Under the pieces are notes generated by a model. It searched no databases and was not told the DNA's origin. It was given only the letters and a program-made list of their open reading frames with translations. The translations under genes and the position numbers were made by a program. Below, in pieces: positions 8,132 through 18,155 of a DNA stretch of 64,000 nucleotides (the first letter of the stretch is position 1; the number at the start of each line of letters is the position of its first letter). This stretch comes from Aquabacterium sp. NJ1 (GTDB lineage: Bacteria > Pseudomonadota > Gammaproteobacteria > Burkholderiales > Burkholderiaceae_C): assembly GCF_000768065.1 (NCBI RefSeq), contig NZ_JRKM01000001.1, forward strand, positions 4,805,100-4,869,099, read 5' to 3'.

Positions 8132-9916
8132 ATGGCATACCCTTCGCAGAATTCATGTGTCCAGCGCAACGCCTTTTATTTCGGTGCGCCGGAGGCATCC
8201 CTTTTTGGCGTTTTCCACACTGATCAATCAGTTCCCCCGCGCGATTGCGTGGCGGTCATTTGCCAGCCTGTTGGCTTCGAGTACATACACGGCCATCGCT
8301 CAGTGCGTCATTTGGCTGATGCGCTCGCTCGCCAGGGCGTGCCCGCGCTGCGGTTTGATTACCATGGAACGGGCGACTCCACTGGTAGCGACCTGGATGC
8401 CGATCGCGTTGGCCGATGGATGAAGGACATCAGGGAGGCAATCGATGCCGCTCGCTCCATCAGCGGCAGGACGCGGGTGTGCTTGCTGGGGATTCGCCTG
8501 GGTTCTGCATTGGCGACCATGGTGTCCGCGGAAATGGGCGTCGAATGGCTTGTGCTGTGGTTTCCGGTGGTGTCGGGGCGGCGATATGTGCGGGAACAAA
8601 AAATCGTCGCGAGCACCAACTCGGCCTTGACCGAACAGGTCGATGCCGGGGCGCCGATGGAGGTGGCTGGTTTCCTGCTTGCTCAGGAAACCCAGGCCTC
8701 GCTCGCTACCCTGGATGTGCTGGCCGCGCAAAGCAAGCCGTCTGGCGGGGTGCTGTTGATCCAGCGAAAAGAATTACCCAGTGAAAATAGTCTGCGGGAC
8801 CATTTTTCATCGCAGGGCGTCATGGTTGATTCAATTGACTGCCCAGGGTACGCCGACATGATGGCAGAACCGGTAGACACGGTGGTCCCACAGGTGGCCA
8901 TTGATTCAACCGTGGATTGGCTGGTGCGACATACGCAGGTCATGACGACCCAGTCGATGAATGTGGACCTGCCTGCGAAAATGGCCTATGAGTTCACAGC
9001 AACAGATGGCCTCTCTGCACCATTGATGGACCAGGCATGCCGATTCGGTGCGACGAATGAACTGTTTGGCATTTACACCCGCAATGTGTCCTCAAACAAG
9101 AAGCTGCCGGCTGTGGTGCTGCTTAACTCGGGCGTGGTGCACAGCGTAGGCGCCAATCGGGTCAATGAGTTGCTTGCACGTAATCTGGCGGTGCTGGGCT
9201 TTCCTGTTTTTCGCTTTGATCTGCAGGGTGTTGGCGAGAGCGTGGCCACACAACCTGAACTCGAGAACAAATCCTACCCGGATACGGCGCAAAGGGATAT
9301 TGATCTTGCCCTGGATTATTTGACGAAGGAATTCGCCTGCAAGCAGTATGTCGTCGTCGGGCTGTGTTCCGGTGCCTATCATGCATTCATGGCAGCGGGG
9401 GATTCTTTGGCGCACCCTGTGAGCGAGGTTGTGATGATCAATCCGCCAAATCTCAACTGGAAGGAAGAAGGCTTTCTCTTCGGCGAGTTTGGTCAAGTTG
9501 TTCAGTATCGAGCGTCTGTACGCAGTGGCGACAAGTGGATGAAGTTGCTGAAAGGGCAGGTTAATATATTTAACCTGATCAAGGTTGTCTATTTCTACGT
9601 GGCCAACCCTGCCAAGCGATGGCTGGCATCCATTTTTGAAGTGCTGCGCCTGACATCCGGTGGTTTCGTGGCGCATCGTTTGAGATCGCTCTATGCACGC
9701 AATCGCCATGTAACCGTATTTTGTTCACAGGAAGACCCAGGGTGGGATATTCTGTTGCATGGCGCACGGGTTGCCGTGAATTGGGGGCTTCGGCGTGGAA
9801 AGCTGACTTCCGAATTCGTTCCTGGGGCAGATCACACTTTTACGAAATACTCTACGCGCCTGGACTTGGTGGCCAAGTTGCGAGCCCATCTGTTGAAGCA
9901 ATACGGCGGAAGCTGA
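8132..9916 (+). CDS. Double-domain alpha/beta-hydrolase
   Basis: 594 aa made of two alpha/beta-hydrolase domains. Domain 1 has 'FDYHGTGDSTG' and the elbow 'GIRLG', with Arg122 where the nucleophile should be, so it is probably non-catalytic. Domain 2 has 'FDLQGVGES' and the elbow 'GLCSG', placing Cys412 at the nucleophile position, and ends with 'GADHTF' supplying the histidine. The arrangement recalls the paired hydrolases 1 and 2 of exosortase/exopolysaccharide loci, fused into one chain. No signal peptide or membrane helix. It is the last gene of the rightward operon, 32 nt after GH2, and converges on an acyltransferase. A thioesterase or acyl-transfer role with the carrier protein is inferred. 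It is paralogous to the gene at 11090-12721. Confidence 0.75.
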   Translation: MAYPSQNSCVQRNAFYFGAPEASLFGVFHTDQSVPPRDCVAVICQPVGFEYIHGHRSVRHLADALARQGVPALRFDYHGTGDSTGSDLDADRVGRWMKDIREAIDAARSISGRTRVCLLGIRLGSALATMVSAEMGVEWLVLWFPVVSGRRYVREQKIVASTNSALTEQVDAGAPMEVAGFLLAQETQASLATLDVLAAQSKPSGGVLLIQRKELPSENSLRDHFSSQGVMVDSIDCPGYADMMAEPVDTVVPQVAIDSTVDWLVRHTQVMTTQSMNVDLPAKMAYEFTATDGLSAPLMDQACRFGATNELFGIYTRNVSSNKKLPAVVLLNSGVVHSVGANRVNELLARNLAVLGFPVFRFDLQGVGESVATQPELENKSYPDTAQRDIDLALDYLTKEFACKQYVVVGLCSGAYHAFMAAGDSLAHPVSEVVMINPPNLNWKEEGFLFGEFGQVVQYRASVRSGDKWMKLLKGQVNIFNLIKVVYFYVANPAKRWLASIFEVLRLTSGGFVAHRLRSLYARNRHVTVFCSQEDPGWDILLHGARVAVNWGLRRGKLTSEFVPGADHTFTKYSTRLDLVAKLRAHLLKQYGGS

Positions 9917-9917
9917 A

Positions 9918-11090
9918 CTAATTGACGAACTTGTTCTTGATGCGCAGGAATGGAAGTTCGAACAAGTGATAAGAGATGACGGCCAGCCCTAAGGTCAACA
10001 AGCTGGCTGCTATCACATAGATGATATTGATCGCGAGGGACGTGGATGCGTACTGTTTGATGAGCGGGATGCCAATAAATACATGGATCTGGCGCTGAAA
10101 AACATACATCCCGTAGCTGTATTTGCCAAGGATGCGAAGCGGTTTCCAACTGAGCACACCCGCCGGCCGAGGGGCTGAAACTTGCTCGCGATCGAGTGTT
10201 GCCGCAATCAGCACAGTGAGCGCGAAAAACAAAGCCAATACGCCGTATCCGAACACTTGCCCCTTCAACGAGGAGCCATAGCTGCCTGTCAATGTAATGG
10301 CCAAGACGCCGAGCGCCACTGCAATGAACTTCAGCAAAGGTGTGCGCGCCTTGATCCAATTGTAGACTTCCGGCATGCGCATCAAGACGGCCGCGGCCGA
10401 GCCGGTGGTGAGGGCGTCCACCCGACACGGCGTCGCGATGTATACCGCCTCCTCTGGAAAGCCGTTGTTTCGCATCCAGTATCTGACCATCATCCCGGCT
10501 ATCAAAACGATCAGGCTTATTTTCAACAGGCTTCTGGGCGAGGCGAAATAAATGACCAGTGGCCAAATCAAATAAAATTGTTCTTCCAGTGCCAGCGACC
10601 AGTAATGGGAGAAGCCAATCCCTACGTCGGTGTGCCAGTTCGTCAGGTATAGCCAGAGACGGGCCTGATGCGCGGCGTCGCTCTGGTAAACATCGGGCAT
10701 GTGCCCAATGCCGGGTAGTATGATGAAGGCCGCAATCAATGTGGCGTAATACAGCGGGAATATCCGCAACGCCCTGCGGATGTAGAAGTTCTTGAAATAA
10801 TGAGGCCGATGTCTCGTGTCAAGAAGAATGCCGGTGATCAGAAAGCCACTCAGTACGAAAAAAAGCTGAACGCCAGCCCAGCCGAAGGCAAAGAAGCTAT
10901 GAACAAGTCTGGATACCACCGAGTCGACCTGACCCAGGAGTGTCAGGCTGTGCACCAGAACCAATGCTATGGCTATCCCACGAAGTCCATCCAGTCTGGG
11001 CAGGTAAAGGCTCAAGCCGGGTTGTTGGCTGGGGTGGCTCATGATCGACACGTTGCTTTGTTTTGTTTGGGCAGGTATTTGAGGTTGCAT
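9918..11090 (-). CDS. Acyltransferase family 3 membrane protein (OafA/YrhL-like)
   Basis: An integral membrane protein of 390 aa with about ten hydrophobic helices. The family signature is at the N-terminus: 'RLDGLRGIAIALVLVHSL' contains the conserved Arg and His, followed by 'GVQLFFVLSGFLITGILL' and 'FYIRRALRIFPLYY'. Such proteins O-acylate exported sugars or lipids at the inner membrane. The start ATG (11090) shares its first base with the TAA stop of the upstream hydrolase, so the two are translationally coupled. ATG 11042 is an alternative. Its stop is 2 nt from the stop of the convergent hydrolase gene. The acyl donor and acceptor are unknown; a product of the aminoacyl-carrier-protein pathway is a reasonable guess. 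Confidence 0.85.
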   Translation of the reverse strand: MQPQIPAQTKQSNVSIMSHPSQQPGLSLYLPRLDGLRGIAIALVLVHSLTLLGQVDSVVSRLVHSFFAFGWAGVQLFFVLSGFLITGILLDTRHRPHYFKNFYIRRALRIFPLYYATLIAAFIILPGIGHMPDVYQSDAAHQARLWLYLTNWHTDVGIGFSHYWSLALEEQFYLIWPLVIYFASPRSLLKISLIVLIAGMMVRYWMRNNGFPEEAVYIATPCRVDALTTGSAAAVLMRMPEVYNWIKARTPLLKFIAVALGVLAITLTGSYGSSLKGQVFGYGVLALFFALTVLIAATLDREQVSAPRPAGVLSWKPLRILGKYSYGMYVFQRQIHVFIGIPLIKQYASTSLAINIIYVIAASLLTLGLAVISYHLFELPFLRIKNKFVN

Positions 11091-12721
11091 TAATTGCCTG
11101 TGCGCTCAAGCAGCGATCTGATGGCATTCAATGCCTCGGATCGATGCCATTGACGGTGCATGGCGTGGTCCAGTTTTTCCAGTTCATTGATCGTCAAGGA
11201 ATTGAAAGAGGTTTTTCCGGCTATGGTCATGCCCAGTTGTTCCCGAAGATACCGTATGCCCATGTCATCTTTCTCAAACCAGAAATCAATAGGGAAACGG
11301 GATGCCTGGATTTTTTCCAGCCATTGTTGGACGGCTGCTTTTCTGCTGGGGTCCGTCCATACTTTTTGATCGTCCTGCCAGCACCATGCGATTGACTCAG
11401 GCATGGTCGCCCAAACCGGGTCACCGGTCTGCCAATAAAGTTGCGGATTGAAGGCGATGAGGCCGTCGATCAGCAAGTTCTGGCAGTCACGCAGGGAAAC
11501 CCATGCGCTGGCGCACAGGCCGACAAATATGATTTTGTTGTCTCCGCGCTCAGTCAGGGCTTTGGCAATTTGATGGGCGTCATCCACCGCGTGTGAATCG
11601 TATGGTCGCCCCGGTGCAAAGCCATTGTCCGGGCTCTCTCCCCACCCCTGGAAGTCGACTCGAATGGTTCGGTAGCCGATGGCTGCAAGTTGTCGCCCCA
11701 GCTCAACCCAGGCTCGACCAGGTCCGATATGTGGTTCGGAGCCCGTGTTCAGGAAGACCACGGTAGCGCGCGGCGTCTGACTTGCCGGGTTGCATTCAAT
11801 CCCGACCAGCTGGTCTTTGCCAAGTCGCACCTCGCGCTCCGTGAGCATGGCGCCGTCATGGCTGAAGTGGCCGCTGTCCTGATTGAATTTGCCTGATTGA
11901 AGCAGGCCCGTGCCGCATTCTGTTGCCTGAGGGCGCAGCCAGTCGACGATGGCATTCAGGTGTGCAGTCGGTGTCGTGGCATATTCGGTGGGGACATCCA
12001 GCATTTGATCGGCGCCCTCAATGGCCTGCTGTTCGAGCAAGGCGCCGCTGCCTTTCAGCTTTTCCATGAAATCTTTGCTCGAAGGTTTGTCGGGGCGGTC
12101 CAGGATGAGAGCGCGTGCCGTGGTTTGAACGGCATCAACGGACAAGGCGCTCAACTCGGCCAGCAATTCTGATGTGAACACGCACCCAGCCAGGAAGCGT
12201 GTGCCACTTCCGCCGACGGTCAGGCTGTCTTCCGGGGCCTGGCTGGACAGCAATTGCAACTCCTTGACGTAGCGGCGGCCAGCCGTCACGGGTATCCATG
12301 CCACGACGGCGTTTGCGTCGACCTCTTGCGCCAAATTGAGTGCCAGGAGTGCACCGATTCTCAGTCCCACCAAGGCAATGGATGTCACGCCTGTTTTCCG
12401 CAACTCAAGGGCGCTGAGCTGGATGTCACGTTTCCACTGGCTCAGTATGCCGGCGTCCCATTTGTCTCCGGATGAATCTCCGGTTCCTCGGTAGTCGATT
12501 CTCAGTACGCTGTGCCCCGACCTCGCGAGTTGCTCAGCCAGATCGCGCAGGGCGCGGTGGGTGGTCCAGTATTCGTACCCGATGGGCGGCAGCACTATGA
12601 CACCCGACTTGCCATTTGATTTTTCGGTTTCGCTCAGCCACGAGATGATCGGTTGACCGGGCTCTCCAAACCAATGCGCTTGTGTCGTCACTGATTCAGG
12701 GGTGGAGTGGGGCGCGGTCAT
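11090..12721 (-). CDS. Double-domain alpha/beta-hydrolase, paralogue of 8132-9916
   Basis: 543 aa with the same two-domain plan as the convergent gene at 8132. Domain 1 has 'IDYRGTGDSSG' and the elbow 'GLRIG' (Arg121 at the nucleophile position). Domain 2 has 'VDFQGWGES' and 'GLCAS' (Cys403 at the nucleophile position) with a late His in 'KLDHAMH'. The matched Arg/Cys substitutions in both paralogues argue that they are functional features. The ATG at 12721 is chosen because residues encoded upstream of it do not resemble the family. It is the first gene of a leftward pair, coupled to the acyltransferase. No signal peptide. The substrate is unknown. Confidence 0.75.
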   Translation of the reverse strand: MTAPHSTPESVTTQAHWFGEPGQPIISWLSETEKSNGKSGVIVLPPIGYEYWTTHRALRDLAEQLARSGHSVLRIDYRGTGDSSGDKWDAGILSQWKRDIQLSALELRKTGVTSIALVGLRIGALLALNLAQEVDANAVVAWIPVTAGRRYVKELQLLSSQAPEDSLTVGGSGTRFLAGCVFTSELLAELSALSVDAVQTTARALILDRPDKPSSKDFMEKLKGSGALLEQQAIEGADQMLDVPTEYATTPTAHLNAIVDWLRPQATECGTGLLQSGKFNQDSGHFSHDGAMLTEREVRLGKDQLVGIECNPASQTPRATVVFLNTGSEPHIGPGRAWVELGRQLAAIGYRTIRVDFQGWGESPDNGFAPGRPYDSHAVDDAHQIAKALTERGDNKIIFVGLCASAWVSLRDCQNLLIDGLIAFNPQLYWQTGDPVWATMPESIAWCWQDDQKVWTDPSRKAAVQQWLEKIQASRFPIDFWFEKDDMGIRYLREQLGMTIAGKTSFNSLTINELEKLDHAMHRQWHRSEALNAIRSLLERTGN

Positions 12722-12998
12722 GGTGGGCAATTTTCTATGCTGATTGTTCGATTGTCCTGCTTTGGCCGACAGCGGTGCGCATGGAGGGTACCTTGAAATC
12801 GGTGGAAATGCCCCACGCACGGCCCTTCGCGCCACGACGCGCAAATCCTGGCACTGCAAAAGGTACACTCTGTGCCCGCCAGTTATCAGTAAGGCGGAGG
12901 CTGGTTTGCTGGGCAAGTCCGGGTGATGTCACCCCACTGGCCGATGTGAAAAGGCTGTGCCTGTCCTGCCTTTGGGTATCTTGTCGGTTGAGTGTGTC

Positions 12999-14075
12999 AT
13001 GTCGGCCTTGTCTGTTGATTCTTCTGGGGCGCTTGTGCCCAGCCCGTGGCGCATGTGCGTTGCGCCCATGCTGGATTGGACCGATCGGCATTGCCGCTAC
13101 TTCCACCGCCTGCTGAGCCGCCACGCGCGCCTGTATACCGAGATGGTGACCACCGGGGCCTTGCTCCACGGTGATGTCGACAGGCATTTGCGTTTCAACG
13201 AGGAAGAGCACCCGCTGGCCTTGCAGCTGGGGGGCAGCGAGCCCGATGACCTGGCGCAGTGTGCGCGTCTGGCTCTGCAATGGGGTTACGACGAGGTCAA
13301 CCTCAACTGCGGCTGCCCCAGCGAGCGGGTACAGCGCGGTGCGTTTGGGGCCTGCCTGATGTCCGAGGCAGGCCTGGTGGCCGAGGGCGTCAAGGCCATG
13401 CTCGATGCGACGAGCGGTGATGCCCGCATGCCCATCACGGTCAAACACCGCATCGGCATTGACCAGATCGAGCACTATGACTTCGTGCGCGATTTCGTTG
13501 GCACGGTGGCAGAGGCTGGCTGCCAAGTGTTCATCGTGCACGCGCGCAATGCCTGGCTCAAGGGCTTGAGCCCGAAGGAAAACCGAGAGATCCCGCCCTT
13601 GCGCTACGAGTTTGTGCACCAGCTCAAGCGTGATTTTCCAGCGCTGACCATCGTGCTCAACGGTGGCCTGGCCGATAACGCATCCTGTCTGGCGCAACTG
13701 CAGCCTGGTGCGGTGCTGGATGGTGTCACGCTGGACGGCATGATGGTGGGGCGCGCGGCCTATCACACGCCCTGGATGATGGCCGAATGGGACCACCTGT
13801 TCTTTGGCGAGGATGCCGCCACCTCGCCCCAGGATCGTCAAGCGGTCGAAGCGGCGATGGTGGCCTACGCCCAGCGCGAGATCGAGCGTACGGCCGGCCA
13901 GGCTCATGGTGAGGTGCGCTGGTCAGCGGTCATTCGCCATGTCCTGGGGCTGTACAACGGCTTGCCTGGTGCGCGCCGTTGGCGCCAGGTATGGTCGGAT
14001 CACACGCTCAAAGGGCTGCCACCAGCCGAGGTCATGGCGCTGGCGCACCAGCGCGTTGCACCAGCCGCATCCTGA
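12999..14075 (+). CDS. dusA: tRNA-dihydrouridine(20/20a) synthase DusA
   Basis: An FMN-dependent enzyme of 358 aa that reduces uridines in the tRNA D-loop. Family hallmarks are the N-terminal FMN site 'VAPMLDWTDRHCRYF', the 'YTEMVTTGALLHGD' block specific to DusA, and the catalytic cysteine in 'LNCGCPSERVQRGAFGACLM', followed by the TIM-barrel 'KHRIGID' and 'NGGLAD' strands and the C-terminal helical tRNA-binding domain. ATG 12999 is preferred; a GTG at 12957 would add 14 residues. It ends shortly before a bidirectional terminator shared with efp. Confidence 0.93.
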   Translation: MSALSVDSSGALVPSPWRMCVAPMLDWTDRHCRYFHRLLSRHARLYTEMVTTGALLHGDVDRHLRFNEEEHPLALQLGGSEPDDLAQCARLALQWGYDEVNLNCGCPSERVQRGAFGACLMSEAGLVAEGVKAMLDATSGDARMPITVKHRIGIDQIEHYDFVRDFVGTVAEAGCQVFIVHARNAWLKGLSPKENREIPPLRYEFVHQLKRDFPALTIVLNGGLADNASCLAQLQPGAVLDGVTLDGMMVGRAAYHTPWMMAEWDHLFFGEDAATSPQDRQAVEAAMVAYAQREIERTAGQAHGEVRWSAVIRHVLGLYNGLPGARRWRQVWSDHTLKGLPPAEVMALAHQRVAPAAS

Positions 14076-14094
14076 GCCAGGCGGGCCCGGCATG

Positions 14095-14124
14095 AAAAAA
14101 GGACACCTTGAAGGTGTCCTTTTT
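14095..14124. terminator. Bidirectional terminator between dusA and efp
   Basis: AAAAAGGACACCTT pairs with AAGGTGTCCTTTTT. The two T-tracts serve both converging genes. Confidence 0.9.
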
Positions 14125-14144
14125 ACTGGAGGCGATCTGAATGA

Positions 14145-14699
14145 TCAGACGCGCTTCTTGTACTCGTGGGTACGGGTGTCGATTTCGATCTTGTCGCCGT
14201 TTTCAACGAACAGGGGGACCGAGATTTCGAAACCGGTGCCGACGATGCGAGCAGGCTTCATCACCTTGCCGGAGGTATCGCCCTTGACGGCGGGTTCGGT
14301 TTCGATTTCACGCACCACGGTGGTGGGCAGTTCAACCGAGATGGCCTTGCCGTCATAGAACACGACTTCAGCTTCCATGCCGTCTTGCAGGTAGTTGATG
14401 GCGTCGCCCATGTTCTCGGCTTCGATCTCGAACTGGTTGTACTCTGCGTCCATGAACGCGTACATCGGGTCGGCGAAGTAGGAGTAGGTGCAGTCCTTCT
14501 TGTCCAGGACGATCTGGTCCATCTTGTCGTCGGCCTTGAACACCACTTCGGCGCCGGCGCCGTTCAGCAGGTTCTTCATCTTGATGCGCACGGTGGCAGC
14601 ACCGCGACCGCCGCGGCTGTATTCGGTCTTGAGGACGACCATCGGGTCCTTGCCCTGCATGATCACGTTGCCAGCGCGGATTTCTTGTGCGAGTTTCAT
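14145..14699 (-). CDS. efp: Translation elongation factor P, Arg32 type
   Basis: EF-P of 184 aa, which rescues ribosomes stalled on polyproline. The tip loop of domain I reads '[10 protein letters not shown]' with Arg32 at the position that is rhamnosylated in beta- and gamma-proteobacteria that use EarP, instead of the lysine modified by EpmA/B. Domains II and III are complete, ending '[10 protein letters not shown]'. The start is ATG 14699. The upstream gene in the same direction is earP, the matching modification enzyme. A fully ordinary member of this EF-P subfamily. Confidence 0.95.
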   Translation of the reverse strand: MKLAQEIRAGNVIMQGKDPMVVLKTEYSRGGRGAATVRIKMKNLLNGAGAEVVFKADDKMDQIVLDKKDCTYSYFADPMYAFMDAEYNQFEIEAENMGDAINYLQDGMEAEVVFYDGKAISVELPTTVVREIETEPAVKGDTSGKVMKPARIVGTGFEISVPLFVENGDKIEIDTRTHEYKKRV

Positions 14700-14805
14700 G
14701 TTGGATTCCCGGGTCGGGTCTGAAATTGAATCTGGAAATAAATCTGGAAATCGGGGCTCGGATCGTGGCGTTGAGGGCTGGGCGATCGAAGCAAAGCCTC
14801 TTATT

Positions 14806-15987
14806 TTAACCCGAGCTTGCAATGAATTGCAGCAATTGGCTTGTGAGATCTTGCTGGGCCAGCAGCCGCACGCGCGCTTTTTCGCTGTGTTTGCGCCAGG
14901 GCGCATCGGGCGATCGCCAGTCCGGCAGTTGGACCGGCATGGGGCCCAGGCGGTTCCACGCGAGCCACCAGGCACGGACTTCCGCCTGAAGCGCAGCCGG
15001 CCAGCCTGCCTGCCAGCGCGCCATGAAGGCGTCGAGCTTGGCCGCGTGCACGCCATCGTCCTGCTCATAGATGTGCCAGATGTGGGGGCGCCCCGCCCAG
15101 AGCGCACGCACGGCCGAGTCCTCGCCGCGGACCAGATTGAGGTCGCAGCACCACAGCAGCCGGTCGAAATCCGCCTGAGGCAAGGGGGGGAGTTCATGCA
15201 GGCGCGAGGCGAACGCGGGGGCCGCGGCTCCTTTGGTTTGCACCCATGCCCGGGCCAGGCGGGTGGCGGGGCCTGGTGTCAGCAGGACGTGGGTTTCGGG
15301 CCCTTGGTGCGCCAGGGCCGCGAGTCGGTCCAGCAGGTCTCCAACAGGTGCTGACTCGTAGCAGAACAGCAGCACCAGATGGGCATCGGGGGGCAGTTGC
15401 AGCCCCAGCTGGCTCAGCCAGTGCTGTCTGGCCGAGCTTGACCCCGTTTCGCTTTCACGTCGTGCAATCAAGCCTGGCTCTCGCAGCAGCCCGCCTGTTG
15501 CGGCGGTGAAGCCAGGGTAGAAAAAACGCTTGTGGAGCCCCTTGGCCACCCCCGACCACACGGGAGACCGCAGGCCGTGGCTGCGCTCTACATAATCCTC
15601 TGCGCTCAGGTATTCCAGGTTGACCCACTGCGCCGAGCTGCCCTGGGTTGCCCGGGCTTGCATGCGAGCCAGAAAGGCGTCAGGTGGGTCACAGCCAAAG
15701 GCCTCGACCACCACGTCGCCGGCTTGCACACCGGGTGCGACCACGTCCAGCTGCTGCGCGTCCTGCCAGTGGCAAACCGTGACCCCGGCCTGACCTTGCC
15801 CCGTGGGGATGCCCATGGCTGCGTCGGCCTGCCAGCGCACCTGTGGCGCCATCCAGGCCAGCGCCTGGGCGTCGTCCACCCACAGGCGGACCTGGTGGCC
15901 GCGCTGCGCCAGATCGCAAGCCAGGCGCCAGCACACACCGATGTCACCAAAGTTGTCGATCACGCGACAGAACACGTCCCAAAGCAT
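14806..15987 (-). CDS. earP: EF-P arginine rhamnosyltransferase EarP
   Basis: An inverting GT-B glycosyltransferase of 393 aa (family DUF2331/GT104) that moves rhamnose from dTDP-rhamnose to Arg32 of EF-P. The N-terminal '[17 protein letters not shown]' contains the catalytic Asp11 and Asp15, and the C-terminal nucleotide-sugar site is '[15 protein letters not shown]'. It lies 106 nt upstream of efp in the same orientation and diverges from uvrC. The pairing means that the organism should make dTDP-L-rhamnose. Confidence 0.93.
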   Translation of the reverse strand: MLWDVFCRVIDNFGDIGVCWRLACDLAQRGHQVRLWVDDAQALAWMAPQVRWQADAAMGIPTGQGQAGVTVCHWQDAQQLDVVAPGVQAGDVVVEAFGCDPPDAFLARMQARATQGSSAQWVNLEYLSAEDYVERSHGLRSPVWSGVAKGLHKRFFYPGFTAATGGLLREPGLIARRESETGSSSARQHWLSQLGLQLPPDAHLVLLFCYESAPVGDLLDRLAALAHQGPETHVLLTPGPATRLARAWVQTKGAAAPAFASRLHELPPLPQADFDRLLWCCDLNLVRGEDSAVRALWAGRPHIWHIYEQDDGVHAAKLDAFMARWQAGWPAALQAEVRAWWLAWNRLGPMPVQLPDWRSPDAPWRKHSEKARVRLLAQQDLTSQLLQFIASSG

Positions 15988-16046
15988 CGGGGGATTATGG
16001 CAAGCGCCGGTGCCAGGCCGGATGTTGTCAGTGACAATCCTCGCCT

Positions 16047-18155
16047 ATGAGCTTGCCGTCAGACCCTGAACCCAAAGATGCCCCGGCGCAAGACGAGGGG
16101 GCAAACCAGGAGCAGGCCCGAGCCCAGGTATGGGATCGCCTGCTCGCGGAAGTGGCCTCCTTGCCCGCGCTGCCTGGCGTGTACCGGTACTTCGATGCCC
16201 GGGGCGATGTGTTGTACGTGGGCAAGGCCCGCGACCTGAAGAAGCGTGTTTCCAGCTACTTTCACAAGAACCACGGTGGCTCCCGCATCGGGCACATGGT
16301 CTCGCGCATCGTGCGCATGGAGACCACGGTGGTGCGCAGCGAAGCCGAGGCCTTGCTGCTGGAAAACAACCTCATCAAGACGCTCAACCCGCGCTACAAC
16401 ATCCTGTTTCGCGACGACAAGAGCTACCCGTATCTGAAGATCTCGACGCAGGCTTTCCCGCGGATGTCCTACTACCGTGGTGCGGTGGACCGCAAGCACC
16501 GCTACTACGGTCCGTACCCCAATGCCTGGGCGGTGAAGGAAACCATCCAGCTGATGCAGAAGGTCTTCCTGATCCGCACCTGTGAGGACGCGGTCTTCAA
16601 GAACCGCAGCCGGCCCTGCCTGCTCTACCAGATCAAGCGCTGCAGCGGGCCTTGCGTGGACCTGATCAGCAAGGACGAATACGCGGCCAGCGTCGGTCAG
16701 GCCGAGCGCTTCCTCTTGGGGGAGCCGGAGGCGGTGCTGGAAGACCTGCAGGGCCGCATGATGGCCCACGCCGACCGGCTGGAGTATGAGAAGGCCGCCG
16801 AGATCCGCAACCAGATCAAGTCGCTGTCGACGGTGCTGCATCAGCAGTCGGTCGAGACGGTGATGGACAAGGATGTGGATGTGCTGGCGGTCAAGGTCAA
16901 CGGTGGCCGTGCCTGCGTGAACCTGGCCATGGTGCGCGGGGGGCGCCACCTGGGTGACCGGGCGCATTTCCCGGTGCATGTGCAGGATCACTTGCAGGTG
17001 CCCGATGAGGCTGGCGAGCCTGGAGAGGTGGGTGAGGGCGGCGAGGGCGGAGCAGAGGCCGACTCGATCGTGAGCGCGACCGAAGTCCGGGTGCTCGAAG
17101 CCTTTCTGGCGCAGCACTATATTGGTGGCGCGGTGCCGTCCATGCTGATCCTGAGCCATCCGGTGGCCCCGGCGCTGATCGAGGCCTTGGGCGAGCAGGG
17201 CGGGCGCAAGATCACGGTGGTGCACCAGCCACGCGAGCAACGGCGCGCCTGGCTGGACATGACCATCAAGGGCGCCGAGCTGTCCCTGGCGCGCTTGCTC
17301 AGCGAAGAGGGCTCGCAGCAGGCGCGCACCCGTGCGCTGGTCGAGGCCCTCAATCTGGATCTGGACTTCGACGCCCGTGAGGCGGGGCTGGAGGTGGATG
17401 CCGAGGGCTCGGCGCCTGATGCGTCGGCAGACGCAGCGATACCGGAACCGGCCCAGGCCGAGCCCGCGCAGGCCAGTGCCCCAGCCCCGCGCGACCCGCT
17501 GGCAGGTTTGCGCATCGAGTGCTTTGACATCAGCCACACGGCGGGCGAGGCCACGCAGGCCTCTTGCGTGGTGTACGAGCAGCACAAGATGCAGCCATCT
17601 CAGTACCGCCGCTACAACATTCACGACATCACGCCGGGTGACGACTATGCCGCGATGAAGCAGGCGCTGGAGCGCCGTTACAGCGCCGCCGGCACCAAGG
17701 CCGCGCGCGTGCCTGACCTGGTGCTGATCGACGGGGGCAAGGGCCAGGTCGCGATGGCGCGGGACGTGTTCCAGGCCTTGGGGCTGCCGCTGTCCATCAT
17801 CGTGGGCGTGGAAAAAGGTGAAGGGCGCAAGGTCGGGCTGGAAGAGCTGGTGTTTGCCGACGGACGGCCCAAGTTGCAACTGGCGCCCAGCTCGGCTGCC
17901 TTGATGCTGGTGGCCCAGATTCGCGACGAGGCGCACCGCTTTGCCATCACCGGCATGCGCGCGAAACGTGCCAGTGTGCGCACAGGCGGCAGCCGGCTAG
18001 AGGACATCGCCGGTGTCGGGCCCAAACGACGTGCGAGACTGTTGCAGCGGTTTGGCGGCGTGCGGGGCGTCGCCTCCGCCAGTGTGGAAGAGCTGGCCAG
18101 CGTCGAGGGTATCTCGCGTGAGCTGGCCGAGGAGATCTATCGTGCATTGCGTTGA
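16047..18155 (+). CDS. uvrC: Excinuclease ABC subunit C
   Basis: The incision subunit of nucleotide excision repair, 702 aa. In order: the GIY-YIG nuclease that makes the 3' cut ('[26 protein letters not shown]', about 45-70), a UvrB-binding UVR helix pair ('[13 protein letters not shown]', about 250-275), the RNase H-like 5'-incision domain ('[12 protein letters not shown]...ASCVVY', about 490 on), and C-terminal helix-hairpin-helix motifs ('[18 protein letters not shown]'). Two low-complexity Gly/Glu and Ala/Pro stretches (about 310-340 and 450-485) make it longer than the E. coli protein (about 610 aa), which is common in Burkholderiales. The stop overlaps the downstream lipoprotein start. 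Confidence 0.95.
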   Translation: MSLPSDPEPKDAPAQDEGANQEQARAQVWDRLLAEVASLPALPGVYRYFDARGDVLYVGKARDLKKRVSSYFHKNHGGSRIGHMVSRIVRMETTVVRSEAEALLLENNLIKTLNPRYNILFRDDKSYPYLKISTQAFPRMSYYRGAVDRKHRYYGPYPNAWAVKETIQLMQKVFLIRTCEDAVFKNRSRPCLLYQIKRCSGPCVDLISKDEYAASVGQAERFLLGEPEAVLEDLQGRMMAHADRLEYEKAAEIRNQIKSLSTVLHQQSVETVMDKDVDVLAVKVNGGRACVNLAMVRGGRHLGDRAHFPVHVQDHLQVPDEAGEPGEVGEGGEGGAEADSIVSATEVRVLEAFLAQHYIGGAVPSMLILSHPVAPALIEALGEQGGRKITVVHQPREQRRAWLDMTIKGAELSLARLLSEEGSQQARTRALVEALNLDLDFDAREAGLEVDAEGSAPDASADAAIPEPAQAEPAQASAPAPRDPLAGLRIECFDISHTAGEATQASCVVYEQHKMQPSQYRRYNIHDITPGDDYAAMKQALERRYSAAGTKAARVPDLVLIDGGKGQVAMARDVFQALGLPLSIIVGVEKGEGRKVGLEELVFADGRPKLQLAPSSAALMLVAQIRDEAHRFAITGMRAKRASVRTGGSRLEDIAGVGPKRRARLLQRFGGVRGVASASVEELASVEGISRELAEEIYRALR

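Noticed and set aside
16059..17936. 625-aa antisense ORF opposite uvrC
   Set aside because: A long open frame on the other strand caused by high-GC codon bias; its translation is His/Arg/Leu-rich with no domain, while the plus strand encodes a full UvrC.
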